64,000 nucleotides of DNA from the NCBI GenBank assembly GCA_003223215.1, contig QHYH01000108.1, forward strand, positions 1 through 64,000, written 5' to 3'. Below are positions 16,489-25,626 of this stretch, piece after piece (positions within the stretch are counted from its first letter, which is position 1; each line of letters begins with the position of its first letter). The translations under genes were made by a program, and so were the position numbers. The DNA is from Acidobacteriota bacterium (lineage in GTDB: Bacteria; Acidobacteriota; Terriglobia; Acidiferrales; UBA7541). The notes beneath the pieces were generated by a model. That model did no database searches, was not told where the DNA came from, and worked only from the letters and a program-made list of their open reading frames with translations.

Positions 16489-16878
16489 CTACCGTCGCGA
16501 ACGCTTCTTGCTCTTCGGCGCCTTTTTGCTGGCCGTTTTGGCCCGGCTCGTGGCCTTCATCCACTGCTGCTCGGTCGGCTTGCCGGCAATCATCTTGTAA
16601 TCGGTGAACGCCACATCGCCACCCACCAACTCGGGCGAATACACGGACTCAAACTGGCTCACCGCAGCGGACGCTCCGTGGCGTGCGTGCGCCGCCTCAT
16701 CCTCAAAAATAAACAGGTGCAAAAAGCGCGTCGGATCATTCTTTTCCTGCCAGGCTAGATACATCTTTGTTCCCGGCTCATTCTCTTGCACGTAACGCAC
16801 AAACACCTTGATCGCCTGCTTGACTTTGCCCACCGCAGACGGTTTTACTCGATATCCCCCGGTCTGGTAGATAGCCAT
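16489..16878 (-). CDS. Antibiotic biosynthesis monooxygenase-like (ABM) protein
   Basis: 129 residues from ATG 16878, chosen because AGGAG lies 7 bp upstream; a GTG two codons earlier is less likely. The first 100 residues form one dimeric alpha/beta-barrel unit of the ABM type (YQTGGYRVKPSAV at the start, MYLAWQEKNDPTRFLHLFIFED in the middle). A basic tail of Lys, Arg and Ala follows (KTASKKAPKSKKRSRR) and is unusual for the family; it might bind nucleic acid or be disordered. The substrate is unknown. It is probably a small stand-alone gene. Confidence 0.75.
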   Translation of the reverse strand: MAIYQTGGYRVKPSAVGKVKQAIKVFVRYVQENEPGTKMYLAWQEKNDPTRFLHLFIFEDEAAHARHGASAAVSQFESVYSPELVGGDVAFTDYKMIAGKPTEQQWMKATSRAKTASKKAPKSKKRSRR

Positions 16879-17476
16879 TGCCACTCTCCTGATGTTTTGA
16901 AGCGTTTTGAAGTGTTAAACCCCTTTGCGGGTAGAGACTCCCAAGGGGCTTGGACTATTCCTGCCTTTGTGATGCGTGACCCGTGACCCGCTGAAGAGGA
17001 GCGGCCGCGTCGGGATGCGGGGAACCAAGGTAGGGACCTTCGATTGACCGGGATCATTTGGATGCCTCCTTAGGAAAACGACAGCGTCGGAGCTGTTCAG
17101 CGCCGGGGAATGTTCCGCACCGGCGGGAGCGGCGTAGGGGCCGTCGCGAGTGGCCAAGTTCTCGTAAAGGGCGCGTTCGGGATCGTGGAGGCGTTGCGCC
17201 TCATGGCGTTCCGTTGGCACAGTTGAAATCAGTCACGGTGCCTCTGGCCTGAACCAAGCCTTCGAAGCGTGGGTACGGAAACCGTATTGTGCGGGTAGGA
17301 GGCCCAAGTAGGCTTCGGCGCGCGAAGGGCGGAATGCCTGCCCGACGAAGAGAAACGAGCCGACCTGACAGGTCGGCTTCTGCAAAGGAAGGACACGGTC
17401 TACGGTTCTCCTGCGAAACGACGAAAGCTCCGTGCAGAAGCTCCAATGCATCCAAGGGAACGAAAAGGAGGCCTCC
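16879..17476. other. Divergent intergenic region with a 21-bp palindrome
   Basis: No gene was recognised between the leftward ABM gene and the rightward hydrolase. A near-perfect palindrome lies at 17358-17378. Confidence 0.4.
17358..17378. promoter_or_regulatory. 21-bp palindrome (10-bp arms, 1-nt centre)
   Basis: AGCCGACCTG and CAGGTCGGCT flank a single A. The tight centre suits a dimeric repressor site better than a terminator. It sits about 100 bp before the hydrolase start. Its left arm plus a few bases recurs alone near 19096. Confidence 0.35.
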
Positions 17477-18346
17477 ATGCCATACGTTACGGTAGGTAAA
17501 GAAAACTCAGGTGACATCCAACTCTATTACGAAGATCATGGTTCCGGTGACCCCGTTGTTCTGATCCACGGCTATCCGCTCAGCGGCGCTTCCTGGGAGA
17601 AGCAGGTTCCCGTTCTTTTGGAAGCAGGTCACCGCGTCATCACCTATGACCGCCGGGGATTCGGCAAATCCAGCCAGCCCACGACGGGCTACAACTACAA
17701 CACCTTCGCAGAAGACCTGCACAAGGTGGTGATCCGTCTCAAGCTGAAGAATTTCGCACTTGTCGGCTTTTCGATGGGCGGCGGCGAAGTGGCACGCTAT
17801 ATCGGGAAATACGGATCGAAGGGCGTGAGCAAGGCGGTGATTATCGGAGGCATTCCGCCGTACTTGTTGAAAACAAACGACAACGCCGATGGCGTGGACG
17901 GCAGTGTGTTCGAGGGGATTCAAAAAGCTATTACTGCGGACCGTTATGCGTTCTTCACCGAGTTCTTTAAGAACTTCTTCAACGCGGATGTCTTCCTCGG
18001 CAAGCGCATCAGCGAACAGGTCGTCGAAGCCAGTTGGAACGTAGCCGCCAGTGCCTCTGCCACGGCGAGCCTCGCCGGCGTCCCCACATGGCATGAGGAC
18101 TTCCGCAAGGACGTCCCTCGTATAAACGTACCCACTTTGATCATTCACGGCGACGCCGACCGCATCGTACCGATCAAAGCCTCGGGCGAAAAGACCGCCA
18201 AGCTGGTCACGGGCGCCCGCTTGGCCGCCATAAAAGATGGGCCGCACGCCGTAAATTGGACGCATGCCGACGAAGTGAACGCGGAACTTGTGAACTTCCT
18301 CGGGAAGGGTGCGGCGAAACGAGCGTCCGCGAGGTCTTCGCGTTGA
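17477..18346 (+). CDS. Alpha/beta hydrolase (non-haem chloroperoxidase-like)
   Basis: 289 residues; ATG 17477 follows AAAAGGAGG closely. The fold is typical: HGYPLSG oxyanion region, nucleophile Ser in GFSMGGG, Asp in HGDADRIVP and His in GPHAVNW, with a cap domain between. The DRRGFGKSSQP block and the length match cofactor-free haloperoxidase/esterase members. There is no signal peptide, so it is probably cytoplasmic. A short basic tail (KRASARSSR) ends the protein. A perfect hairpin at 18368 follows. The substrate is not predictable. Confidence 0.9.
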   Translation: MPYVTVGKENSGDIQLYYEDHGSGDPVVLIHGYPLSGASWEKQVPVLLEAGHRVITYDRRGFGKSSQPTTGYNYNTFAEDLHKVVIRLKLKNFALVGFSMGGGEVARYIGKYGSKGVSKAVIIGGIPPYLLKTNDNADGVDGSVFEGIQKAITADRYAFFTEFFKNFFNADVFLGKRISEQVVEASWNVAASASATASLAGVPTWHEDFRKDVPRINVPTLIIHGDADRIVPIKASGEKTAKLVTGARLAAIKDGPHAVNWTHADEVNAELVNFLGKGAAKRASARSSR

Positions 18347-18367
18347 TCCCCCGCGCCAACACAAGGA

Positions 18368-18390
18368 TGGGCGCAGCGCTGCTGCGCCCA
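18368..18390 (+). terminator. Hairpin after the hydrolase gene
   Basis: TGGGCGCAGC and GCTGCGCCCA form a perfect 10-bp stem with a GCT loop, 22 bp past the hydrolase stop. The downstream tract is A-rich rather than T-rich. Confidence 0.5.
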
Positions 18391-18479
18391 GACAAAAGAA
18401 AAGGCAAGAAGGAAATGGGAAATCAGGCATCAGAAAGCAAAAGTTGGGATGTGGAGATGGAAGGGCGGGAATTGAAACA

Positions 18480-18512
18480 GGGGAGCCGCGGCCGGAGTTG
18501 AGGCGGCTCCCC
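18480..18512. terminator. Hairpin between convergent genes
   Basis: GGGGAGCCGC and GCGGCTCCCC form a perfect 10-bp stem around a 13-nt loop. It lies between the rightward hydrolase and the leftward small gene at 18545; on the minus strand a TTT run follows, so it probably serves that gene. Confidence 0.5.
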
Positions 18513-18544
18513 TAGTGCGGTGAGTGAGCTACAGCAAGACGTTC

Positions 18545-18788
18545 TTAGCTGTGAACTTTGGCTTTGTGCTTGCCCTTTTTCTCCCAGCCTTCATGCTTGC
18601 CGTGGCTCCGGCCGTCTTTGGACCTATCCTTGTCACCCTTCTTGTTCTCGTTCTGAACCTGCTCAGCACGGTCCTGGCCGCGCTGCTTACCGGCACCACT
18701 ATTGGCGCGCCCTCTCCTGCGCCGCAGCGGGGATCGCGAGCAGAGAAACGGCAACCAGAGCCAAGCAGGGGTTTTTCAGAGGCTTCAT
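18545..18788 (-). pseudogene. Small secreted basic protein, frameshifted
   Basis: An ATG at 18788 follows GGAGG (5 bp gap) and encodes a clean signal peptide ending AIPAAAQE, but this frame stops after 29 residues. The adjacent frame continues without a gap as a Lys/His/Asp-rich tail (QNENKKGDKDRSK, HGKHEGWEKKGKHK) to the stop at 18545. One base gained, or two lost, near 18700-18715 explains the split. The intact product would be an exported, strongly basic protein of about 80 residues. No domain is recognisable. Whether the shift is real or a sequencing error cannot be told. Confidence 0.55.
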
Positions 18789-19177
18789 GCAAGCCTCCAT
18801 CGAGCCGTGTGCCTTTGACCACGCCTAGGCCCACGGGCGTGTGGAGATCGGGCGCAAATCGCATGCCATGGTGTAATTCGTTGTTCGCGAAGGAGTTAGG
18901 AGTGACAAGCCGCAGGCGGAGGCTTCCGGACGTGGTTCAAAATGTAACCAGGCGGCGAAAGATTTACGGTAGGACCTGCGAGCGAAAAGAAACAGGACCG
19001 ACAATCCCGTAAAGAGGGATCTCGCGCTCCCTCGAAATGACGCGTGGCGTCCTTACAAGGCGGAGGACAGGCACGAATGGCTGTCCCAGGGGATCGAGCC
19101 GACCTGACGATCCTTCGTTCTGACTAACTCAAGCGAAGGTCGCCCGCTGCAAGAGAGGCGGAGAGTATAATCGGGCC
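18789..19177. other. Intergenic region, nothing recognised
   Basis: The region lies between the divergent small secreted gene and the cupin gene. A copy of GAGCCGACCTGAC near 19096 matches one arm of the palindrome at 17358. No gene was seen. Confidence 0.35.
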
Positions 19178-19699
19178 ATGATCACCATGACACGAAGAGA
19201 GACTCTTGCGGGAGCCATTGCATTGCTGTCCGGATGGAGCGCGGCCGAAGTCCGCGGGCGAGCCGGAATAACCGGTCAGCGGTCCGCATCGGGATCGGAA
19301 ACCGCGCCACGGTTGCAGTCCGCCGGGCAGTCACGAACTTCTACGCGGACGCAAAGCGGGGAGCGGGCGGAAGCGGGCCTGGTTTTTGAGCACGACTTGC
19401 CGAACCTCACGATGGACGACTGGGAGGTTACCGTCAGTGTCGTGGACTACGCGCCGGGAAGAGTGGGCAAGGTGCATCACCATGCGGGATTCGTGCTGGC
19501 GTACGTGCTCGAAGGAATGATCGTGACCAAGATTTCCGGGCAGGAAGAGAAAACTTATCAGCCGGGAGAGATGTTCTACGAGCCGCCCGGAAGCACGCAC
19601 GAAGTATCGCGCAACGCGAGCGAAACTCAGCCGGCAAAGCTGCTGGCGATGATCTTCGCGAAAAAAGGTGTTCCGCTGACGATGCCCGGGCCGGCGTGA
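19178..19699 (+). CDS. Tat-type secreted cupin protein
   Basis: 173 residues. The N-terminus TRRETLAGAIALLSG resembles a twin-arginine signal, followed by a Ser/Gly-rich linker of about 40 residues. The single cupin domain shows both motifs: GKVHHHAGFVLAYVLEG (metal ligands H-x-H and E) and PGEMFYEPPGSTHEV. A metal-bound, periplasmic small-molecule enzyme or binding protein is likely; the reaction is unknown. Tat export would fit folding around a metal in the cytoplasm. It is transcribed toward the DUF3179 gene and appears monocistronic. Confidence 0.85.
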   Translation: MITMTRRETLAGAIALLSGWSAAEVRGRAGITGQRSASGSETAPRLQSAGQSRTSTRTQSGERAEAGLVFEHDLPNLTMDDWEVTVSVVDYAPGRVGKVHHHAGFVLAYVLEGMIVTKISGQEEKTYQPGEMFYEPPGSTHEVSRNASETQPAKLLAMIFAKKGVPLTMPGPA

Positions 19700-19892
19700 G
19701 GTTTGGCCAACCAAAAGATGTCCGAAAGGCTTTGAGACTACTGTCATTCCGCAGGCGAAGCAAAAAGGCGTCTCCTATATATCTTCGCGAAATCCAAAAG
19801 CAGATCCTTCGCTGCGCCCGCGATGAGATAGAGAGATTTCCGCGATAACAGGTGAGAAGAATTTATCCGCAAGCTCCTAGCGTTTTCTCCGG

Positions 19893-20912
19893 CTAATCCT
19901 TTGGCGCGACGGAGGCGTAGATTTTCGTTTCGGGATGGAATTCCGACCAAGCAAACCAATATTCCGGCTCCAGGATCAGCGATTCGAGCTGTGAACCCTT
20001 CAACGGACCGGAAAGGCACTTCCCGTAAGCGTCCCAACGCGAGCCGGTTTCCTTGTCGGTGAGTTCGGTGGCGTCAGCGTTGGCGGCGCGGAATTGCAGG
20101 GTCTTCCCTTTTGCGCGCGCGATGAAGGCGGTGGTGGTGTCGGATGACGGCTGATGGACGATGAGGATTGGCTGGCCGCCGAGATGGTCATGAATGACGC
20201 GTGTTTCGCGGAGAACGGATAGGGGAAACGCTTCGCTCGACTCGCCCACGTCGAGGCCGAGGATCATGGTGCGCGGCTTGAGCCGGTCGTCCAGGCGGAG
20301 CACTCCGGGAGGCGCACTCCCTCCGCCCGAAAGGCCGCGGCGAATCATTTCATTTTTTTCGGGGATGCGGTCGGCATAACCCGGCAAAGGCTTGAGGACC
20401 AGCGTATCGGGATGCAAGCGGCGCCATTCGTTCCAATCGGTGAGAAGAAAAGGATACAGCTCGAGCCGTTCGCCTTTGAGCGGCCCGGAAATCGCTTGCA
20501 GGCTGGACTGCTGCCAGCGACTTCCGGTTTCGCGGTCCTGGAAAACCTCGTTGCCACCGATGACGCCGGCATTGTCCATGTACAGCTCGCGCCCTTTGCT
20601 GGCGGCCCTGAACACGAGGGCCGTGTTGCAGTAGCTTCACCAGGTGACGGCGATGGGTCCGGAGGGCGATTGATCTTCGACAAGGCCGTGTTGAGAGAGA
20701 ATGGCGGCGGGGTAAGCTTTGGCGACGGTTCCGGCCATGACGCCGATGACGCGGTCCGGGTCGTGCAAAAAGTTGGCGGACGAAGCGGGAATAAATTGCG
20801 GATCGTGGACCGCGGTGTAGGGTAAGAGCGGCTCTGCTTGCTTCTGCCGAGCGCCGGTTGCGCCAAGGGCAAGGGCCAGCCACACCAAGGCGAGGGCACA
20901 CCGTCTCTTCAT
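19893..20912 (-). CDS. DUF3179 protein, candidate selenoprotein (in-frame TGA)
   Basis: 339 codons from ATG 20912 (AAGG 8 bp upstream, signal peptide ending near ATGA). The frame is open except for a TGA at 20637-20639, codon 92, and stays in the same frame on both sides. In DUF3179 this place is the first Cys of a conserved CxxC (VT[W/Y]CPLCxTA); here it reads VTW-TGA-SYCNTALVF. Downstream residues show the family's duplicated ETGSRW / GPLKG / W-x2-(W/F)-x2-HP(D/E)T units, so the 3' part is under no obvious decay. A hairpin at 20603-20623 fits a bacterial SECIS. Selenocysteine insertion is therefore plausible; a nonsense mutation is the alternative. Function is unknown; a thiol/selenol redox or metal role is possible. 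Confidence 0.65.
20603..20623 (-). other. SECIS-like hairpin after the in-frame TGA
   Basis: Starting 14 nt after the TGA, CGGCCCT pairs with AGGGCCG (7 bp) around the loop CGTGTTC. A G is the second loop base, 22 nt from the TGA. Bacterial SECIS elements need a short stem with an early loop G at about 16-37 nt from the UGA, so the geometry fits. The hairpin is coding sequence and GC-rich, so chance is not excluded. Confidence 0.45.
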
Positions 20913-21180
20913 GAGCGAGCCTTCTTCGGGTTGAGAATTCCAGCACGTGCAGGCTCCATTGTGCACAGAAACAAAGCAAAACGCCACTTCGCGAAGACTT
21001 TGACGCGAATGAAAGGAATGAAAGAAACGGACGATTCGGCCAAACAGCAAATCATCGACAGGAGGAAGCTTGTAACCAAAACGGGTGAGGAGTCGTTTGC
21101 TTAAGCAGGAAGGGCAGACCGGAAAATCGAGAAGTAGAAATTCGAGATAGGGAGGAGCGGGAAAAGAAAGGGGTTGGCCT

Positions 21181-21750
21181 ATGACGAGTACCGGGGTTCG
21201 AACAGCGGAACATCCGGAGAGCAACGGGGATTGCATGACGGCGGTGGCGTCGCTGCTGGTGGGCGCGGGATTTTTTTCGTTGTGGTTCTGGCTGTTGCCG
21301 GGCTGGCTGGGGTTTCATGTGGAAACGACGGGCGCGGCGCGCTGGCGGTGGATCGCGGCGGTGCCGTCGGTGCTGGGATTTGCCGTGGCATTGCGGTGCG
21401 TGTGGGACTTCGGGCGCACGGGACACGGAACGCCGGCGCCGATCGCTCCGCCGAAGCGGCTGGTGGTGGTGGGATTCTACCGCTACGTGCGTAATCCCAT
21501 GTACGTGGGATTCCTTGCGGGATGGACCGGGCTGTGGGTGGTGTTCGGACGGTGCAACTTGGCAGCGATCGCGGTGGCGTGCCTGGTGGTGCTGGGAGTG
21601 CACCTGTTTGTGCTGGGATACGAGGAACCGACGCTACGCCGGATGTTTGCCGCGGAGTATGAGGAATACTGCCGGAATGTGCCGCGGTGGCTGCCGCGCG
21701 TGCGGCCATGGGAGAGGGCAAGAAAAAACCTGGATGGAATGGGGGTGTGA
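21181..21750 (+). CDS. Isoprenylcysteine carboxyl methyltransferase-like membrane protein
   Basis: 189 residues from ATG 21181, behind AAAGGGG. Four to five membrane segments are followed by the ICMT/PEMT signature: VVVGFYRYVRNPMYVGFLAGW (SAM-binding region with RNPMY) and the C-terminal YEEPTLRRMFAAEYEEYCRNVPRWLPR. Bacterial members methylate unknown, often lipid-like or small-molecule, substrates. It would sit in the inner membrane. The gene lies between the leftward DUF3179 gene and the rightward kinase and has no evident operon partner. Confidence 0.88.
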   Translation: MTSTGVRTAEHPESNGDCMTAVASLLVGAGFFSLWFWLLPGWLGFHVETTGAARWRWIAAVPSVLGFAVALRCVWDFGRTGHGTPAPIAPPKRLVVVGFYRYVRNPMYVGFLAGWTGLWVVFGRCNLAAIAVACLVVLGVHLFVLGYEEPTLRRMFAAEYEEYCRNVPRWLPRVRPWERARKNLDGMGV

Positions 21751-22070
21751 AACGTTCCAGAAGAAGATGCCAGGGCAGAAAGTCAGAGACGCAGAAAGAC
21801 AGGAGAGAATAAGTTTTCCAGTCTGCAGACACACAGGCCGCACGTGGGTACCACGCCGATAGTACCGAAGGGCCATTACAGCGAAATATCGCAGAATTCA
21901 TGATAGTTGACCCTAGCCCTCTCATGCAAACGCCACCGGAAAATGACGGTTCCACTGGGCACGAGACACATGTCCCCGAGGGCCGAGCGAGCGGGCGCCC
22001 AAGAAACCAAGCAAGAAGACCGAGGCTGGTTCGGGTGACCGTTGAACGAACCCAGGAGTTCGCGGGGCAA

Positions 22071-24290
22071 ATGAAACTGCGCAGCAAGTTCTTGCTCTCG
22101 CTGGTACTGGTCATCGCCACGATGACCGGCGGCACGCTGCTCACGGTGCGCCAATCGATGCAGGCGCAAGTGCAGCAACAAGTCGGAGAGGACGCGCGCA
22201 ATTCCATCCTAACCTTTCAGGTCATGGAGCAGCAGCGCCGGCTGGTTTTGGGCCGCAAGGCGGAGCTGCTGGCCACGCTCGCGTATATGCGGAACGGTGA
22301 TCCGACGGTGATCCGCGAAGTGAGCCAGAACCCGTGGCAGTCGGAAGAATGCGACCTGTTCGCGCTGGTGGACAGCAAGGGCAAAATTACCGCGCTGCAG
22401 AGCAGGATTTCGGACTTTCCTGCGGATGTGTCGGGCGAAGGCATCAAGGATCTGGTTGGAGGCGCGGGCAGCCGGGACTGGTGGGTGAATGGGAAGCAGA
22501 TCTATCAAGTGGTGGTGAAGCGGTTCTTTAAAGACCCGCCGATCAACAGCATGCCCATGGGGGCGGTAGTTGTGGGCCGGGAAATCGATCCCGCGCGAGC
22601 GAAGGATTTGGGGCGGATTCTGGCGAGCGAAGTAGTGTTTGAGGCCGGAGAGGACCTAAGGGTGAGTTCGCTCTCGGCGGTGGGGGAACAACAAATCGCG
22701 GCTCAGCTCAAGACCGGAGACAAGCCCGAGGAGGCGCGACTCGGAGAGAAACACTTCTATACCAGCTCGCTCGACCTGCTGCCGGGCGCCCAACCGAACC
22801 TGAGTCTTATCGTACTGAAATCGGATGAAGAAGCGCTGGCGTCGCTCGGGCGGCTCAACCACACGCTCGTGGGCCTCGGGCTGATCGTGGTGCTGGCGGG
22901 AGTGATGCTGGTGTACGTGATTTCGGATACGTTTACGAAGCCTCTGGGCTCGCTCGTGGATGGCGTACGCGCGCTCGAAGAAGGAGATTTCCGCTACCCC
23001 CTGACGGCGGCGGGCGGTGACGAAGTGGCGCGCGTGACGCGCGCCTTCGAAAGCATGCGCGACACGCTCGAACGGAACCAGGAGCAGCGGGAACAGCTCG
23101 AGGAACAGCTTCGGCAAGCGCAGAAGATGGATGCGCTGGGACGGCTGGCAGGAGGCGTGGCACACGACTTCAACAATTTGCTGACGGTGATCAAGGGAAA
23201 CAGCGACCTGGCACTGGAGCGCCTGAAGTCGACCGATGCGGTGCGCGGGAATTGCGAACAGATTCGGCGCGTGGCGGACCGGGCGGCGCTGTTGACGCGG
23301 CAGTTGCTGGCATTCAGCCGCAGGCAGATGCTGCAACCGAAGATTTTGGACCTGAACGAATTGATCGTGGAGATGGGCAGGCTGCTGCAGCGGCTCTTGC
23401 GCGAGGACATCGAATACAAGGTGCAGCTGGGCAAGCCGCTCGGGCGCGTGCAAGCCGATCCGGGGCAGATGGAGCAGGTGCTATTGAATTTGATCGTGAA
23501 TGCTTCCGATGCCATGCCAAAGGGCGGAACGCTGACCATTGAGACGGAGAATGTTTGTGTAGATGCACGGTACGCGCAATCGCGCGCGCCGCTGGCCCCG
23601 GGGGATTACGTGATGCTTGCGGTGAGCGACACCGGCTTTGGAATGGACGCAAACATCAAGGCGCGGATCTTCGAGCCGTTCTTCACGACCAAGGAACCGG
23701 GCAAAGGCACGGGGCTCGGATTGGCTACCGTGTACGGCGTAGTGAAGCAGAGTTCCGGCTATATTTTAGTGGATTCCGCACCGGGGGCGGGAGCGCGCTT
23801 TGAGATATACCTGCCGCAGGTGGCGGACAAGGTGGAGACCGTTCCGGCGGAGGAGCGCGCCGCCAAGGTACGCGGCGGACGAGAGACGGTGCTGCTGGTC
23901 GAGGATGAAGCGGATGTGCGAACGCTGACATGCGAATTCCTAAACGCAGCCGGTTACCAGGTGTTGACCGCAGTGGACGGCGAAGATGGCCTCGACATCG
24001 GACATAAATTCGCGGATTCAATCGATGTCTTGGTTACGGATGTGGTCATGCCGCGAATGCGCGGCCCGGAATTGGCAAAGCGGCTGAAGCGGCGGCTGCC
24101 GGACCTGAAAGTGGTTTACATGTCGGGGTACACGGAAGAATTCAGCGAGGGGCAGAGTCTTTTGGAAGGGGCGTCCTTCCTACAGAAACCGTTCTCGCGC
24201 GATGCGTTGCTGCGGCAAATCCACGACACTTTGAAGGGGAAACCTGCCGAGCAAGTCGAGCGCCCCACCTTTTCGTTGCGGATGAACTGA
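22071..24290 (+). CDS. Membrane hybrid histidine kinase with C-terminal receiver
   Basis: 739 residues from ATG 22071, where the first membrane helix begins; the frame is open further upstream but without support. The order is: helix (5-25), extracytoplasmic sensor region of about 240 residues (cache-like), helix ([15 protein letters not shown]), HAMP ([18 protein letters not shown]), HisKA with [11 protein letters not shown], HATPase ([30 protein letters not shown]) and a REC domain with acidic DE, phospho-acceptor Asp in VLVTDVVMP and Lys in LQKPF. No output regulator is adjacent, so its target lies elsewhere. The HDFNN-type H-box with a trailing receiver is common in Acidobacteria and Deltaproteobacteria. 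Confidence 0.92.
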   Translation: MKLRSKFLLSLVLVIATMTGGTLLTVRQSMQAQVQQQVGEDARNSILTFQVMEQQRRLVLGRKAELLATLAYMRNGDPTVIREVSQNPWQSEECDLFALVDSKGKITALQSRISDFPADVSGEGIKDLVGGAGSRDWWVNGKQIYQVVVKRFFKDPPINSMPMGAVVVGREIDPARAKDLGRILASEVVFEAGEDLRVSSLSAVGEQQIAAQLKTGDKPEEARLGEKHFYTSSLDLLPGAQPNLSLIVLKSDEEALASLGRLNHTLVGLGLIVVLAGVMLVYVISDTFTKPLGSLVDGVRALEEGDFRYPLTAAGGDEVARVTRAFESMRDTLERNQEQREQLEEQLRQAQKMDALGRLAGGVAHDFNNLLTVIKGNSDLALERLKSTDAVRGNCEQIRRVADRAALLTRQLLAFSRRQMLQPKILDLNELIVEMGRLLQRLLREDIEYKVQLGKPLGRVQADPGQMEQVLLNLIVNASDAMPKGGTLTIETENVCVDARYAQSRAPLAPGDYVMLAVSDTGFGMDANIKARIFEPFFTTKEPGKGTGLGLATVYGVVKQSSGYILVDSAPGAGARFEIYLPQVADKVETVPAEERAAKVRGGRETVLLVEDEADVRTLTCEFLNAAGYQVLTAVDGEDGLDIGHKFADSIDVLVTDVVMPRMRGPELAKRLKRRLPDLKVVYMSGYTEEFSEGQSLLEGASFLQKPFSRDALLRQIHDTLKGKPAEQVERPTFSLRMN

Positions 24291-24623
24291 AGTCCGGCTC
24301 CAGAAGACACTTACCGCCCTGCGGTCAGATCTCTCGCGCATCTCGAGCAGTCTTATCAACGCGACCTCAAGAACCGTACAAGAAAAGACGAAACGCCGGC
24401 AGATCCTGGGACAATGCCCGGAAAACCACTCCCTCGTGGTCGGCAGGCAGCGGCGTCCGCAAAAGAGTCGGGGATTCCGACACGAGCGGCGATTCGATCA
24501 AGGGAGAGACGCAGTACCTGTTCAGCGCAAAACCAGCGTTTTGAGACTGGGGGCAGGAAGAACAGCGGAGCGCGCGTTGGCAGATATTGACACCATGAAG
24601 AGTGATGGTCATAGTGCGGGGCT
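24291..24623. other. Intergenic region, nothing recognised
   Basis: The region lies between the kinase stop and the next rightward gene. Frames on the minus strand here have no domain content and no ribosome site. Confidence 0.35.
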
Positions 24624-25275
24624 ATGTTCCTGGGGCGTTTTGCGGTGGCCATGGCAGGGAAGAAGTTTGCGTCGACGGCGTCGCTAGGCACGCTGGTATT
24701 GTCCACGCAATTCGCCGATTGCCTTTGGCCGGTACTGCTTCTCCTGGGCATCGAACAAGTGCGGATTGTGCCGGGGACCACGCGGGTCACTCCGCTCGAT
24801 TTCATCTCCTATCCCATATCGCATAGCCTGTTGCTGCAGTTGGTGTGGGGTTTGCTGCTCGGCGGAGCATATTTTTTCTGGCGGCGCGACCTTCGCACGG
24901 CGCCGGTGGTTGGCGCACTGCTCCCGACACATTGGCTGCTGGATTATTTTGCCCATCGCCCGGACATGCCGCTTTATCCCGGGGGCCCAAAAGTCGGGCT
25001 GGGAATGTGGAATTCGCTTCCCTTAACTTTACTGGTTGAATTTGGGCTCTTCCTAATCGGCTTGCTTGTCTATTTGACCGCAACGCGTTCGAAAGGCCCC
25101 AGGGAGCTATGGTCTCTGGTCCTTTGTCCTCTTTCTGGCCGTGGTCTATGCCGCTTCCCTGCTCGGGCCACCGCCTCCCAACGTTCGCATGGTGGCCCTG
25201 AGCGCGTTGGCGCTATGGCTGACGGTTCCTTGGACTGCTTGGGCGGACCGCCAGCGCGAACGGAGAATCGGCTAA
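24624..25275 (+). pseudogene. Multi-pass membrane protein (metal-dependent hydrolase-like), frameshifted
   Basis: The N-terminal 155 residues match a widespread membrane family (start MFLGRFAVAMAGKK, then VSLGTLVL-type helix, LLGIEQVRI and a TPLDFISYPISHSLL block). After TRSKGP the original frame becomes unrelated Arg/Pro-rich sequence. Shifting by one base near 25095-25103 restores a natural ending: two hydrophobic segments (LWSFVLFLAVVYAASLLG, LALWLTVPW) and WADRQRERRIG, stopping at 25275. The break lies in a GGCCCCAGGGA run, a plausible indel site. The intact protein would be about 215 residues in the inner membrane; its function is unknown. Confidence 0.65.
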
Positions 25276-25626
25276 CGTCTGACCATGAAAAAAACATTTT
25301 GCAGCAAAATGGATAAGCGGCCTTTGGGGGTTTTTTCGATGAAGTTTTGGCGCGTTGTCAGGGCTGGTCTTTGTGCTGCTGTGGCCTTGCCGGCAGCGGT
25401 TCGGCTGACCATGCGAAGGATCCTGCGGACTTGATGGTTTCTCGGCGCCTGCCCTGGCCATTGCGAACGGCTCGCAAGCTGGTGGACGACCCGGCGGCTG
25501 AATTTCAAACCGAGAATGGAAAGTCTTTGTTTCGTCGGAAGCTGACGGGGGATGGGATTTGGATTTTGGAACTGGAAGGCCGGTGAAGCGCGTTCCGTAA
25601 GACACGCGTCGGTTGGAGGTGAAAGG
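25276..25626 (+). other. Intergenic region before the serine hydrolase
   Basis: A short frame at 25339 encodes a signal-peptide-like start (MKFWRVVRAGLCAAVALPA) but ends after 31 codons, and its continuation in another frame is not convincing. GGAGG at 25615 belongs to the next gene. Confidence 0.35.

Noticed and set aside
18524-19012. Plus-strand frame with hydrophobic start
   Set aside because: Its hydrophobic part is the complement of the Lys/Glu-rich tail of the minus-strand secreted protein, which has the better ribosome site and signal peptide.
21181-21200. GTTCGAA resembling a tRNA T-loop
   Set aside because: No acceptor or anticodon stem can be built around it, and it lies in the first codons of the methyltransferase-like gene.
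21179-22207. Long minus-strand frame (342 codons) opposite the methyltransferase-like gene and kinase start
   Set aside because: It is Pro/Arg/Ser-rich with no domain, whereas the plus-strand genes show clear families.
25339-25586. Signal-peptide-like start (MKFWRVVRAGL) continuing in another frame
   Set aside because: It would need a frame shift, the continuation has no recognisable features, and there is no strong ribosome site; left as unannotated intergenic sequence.
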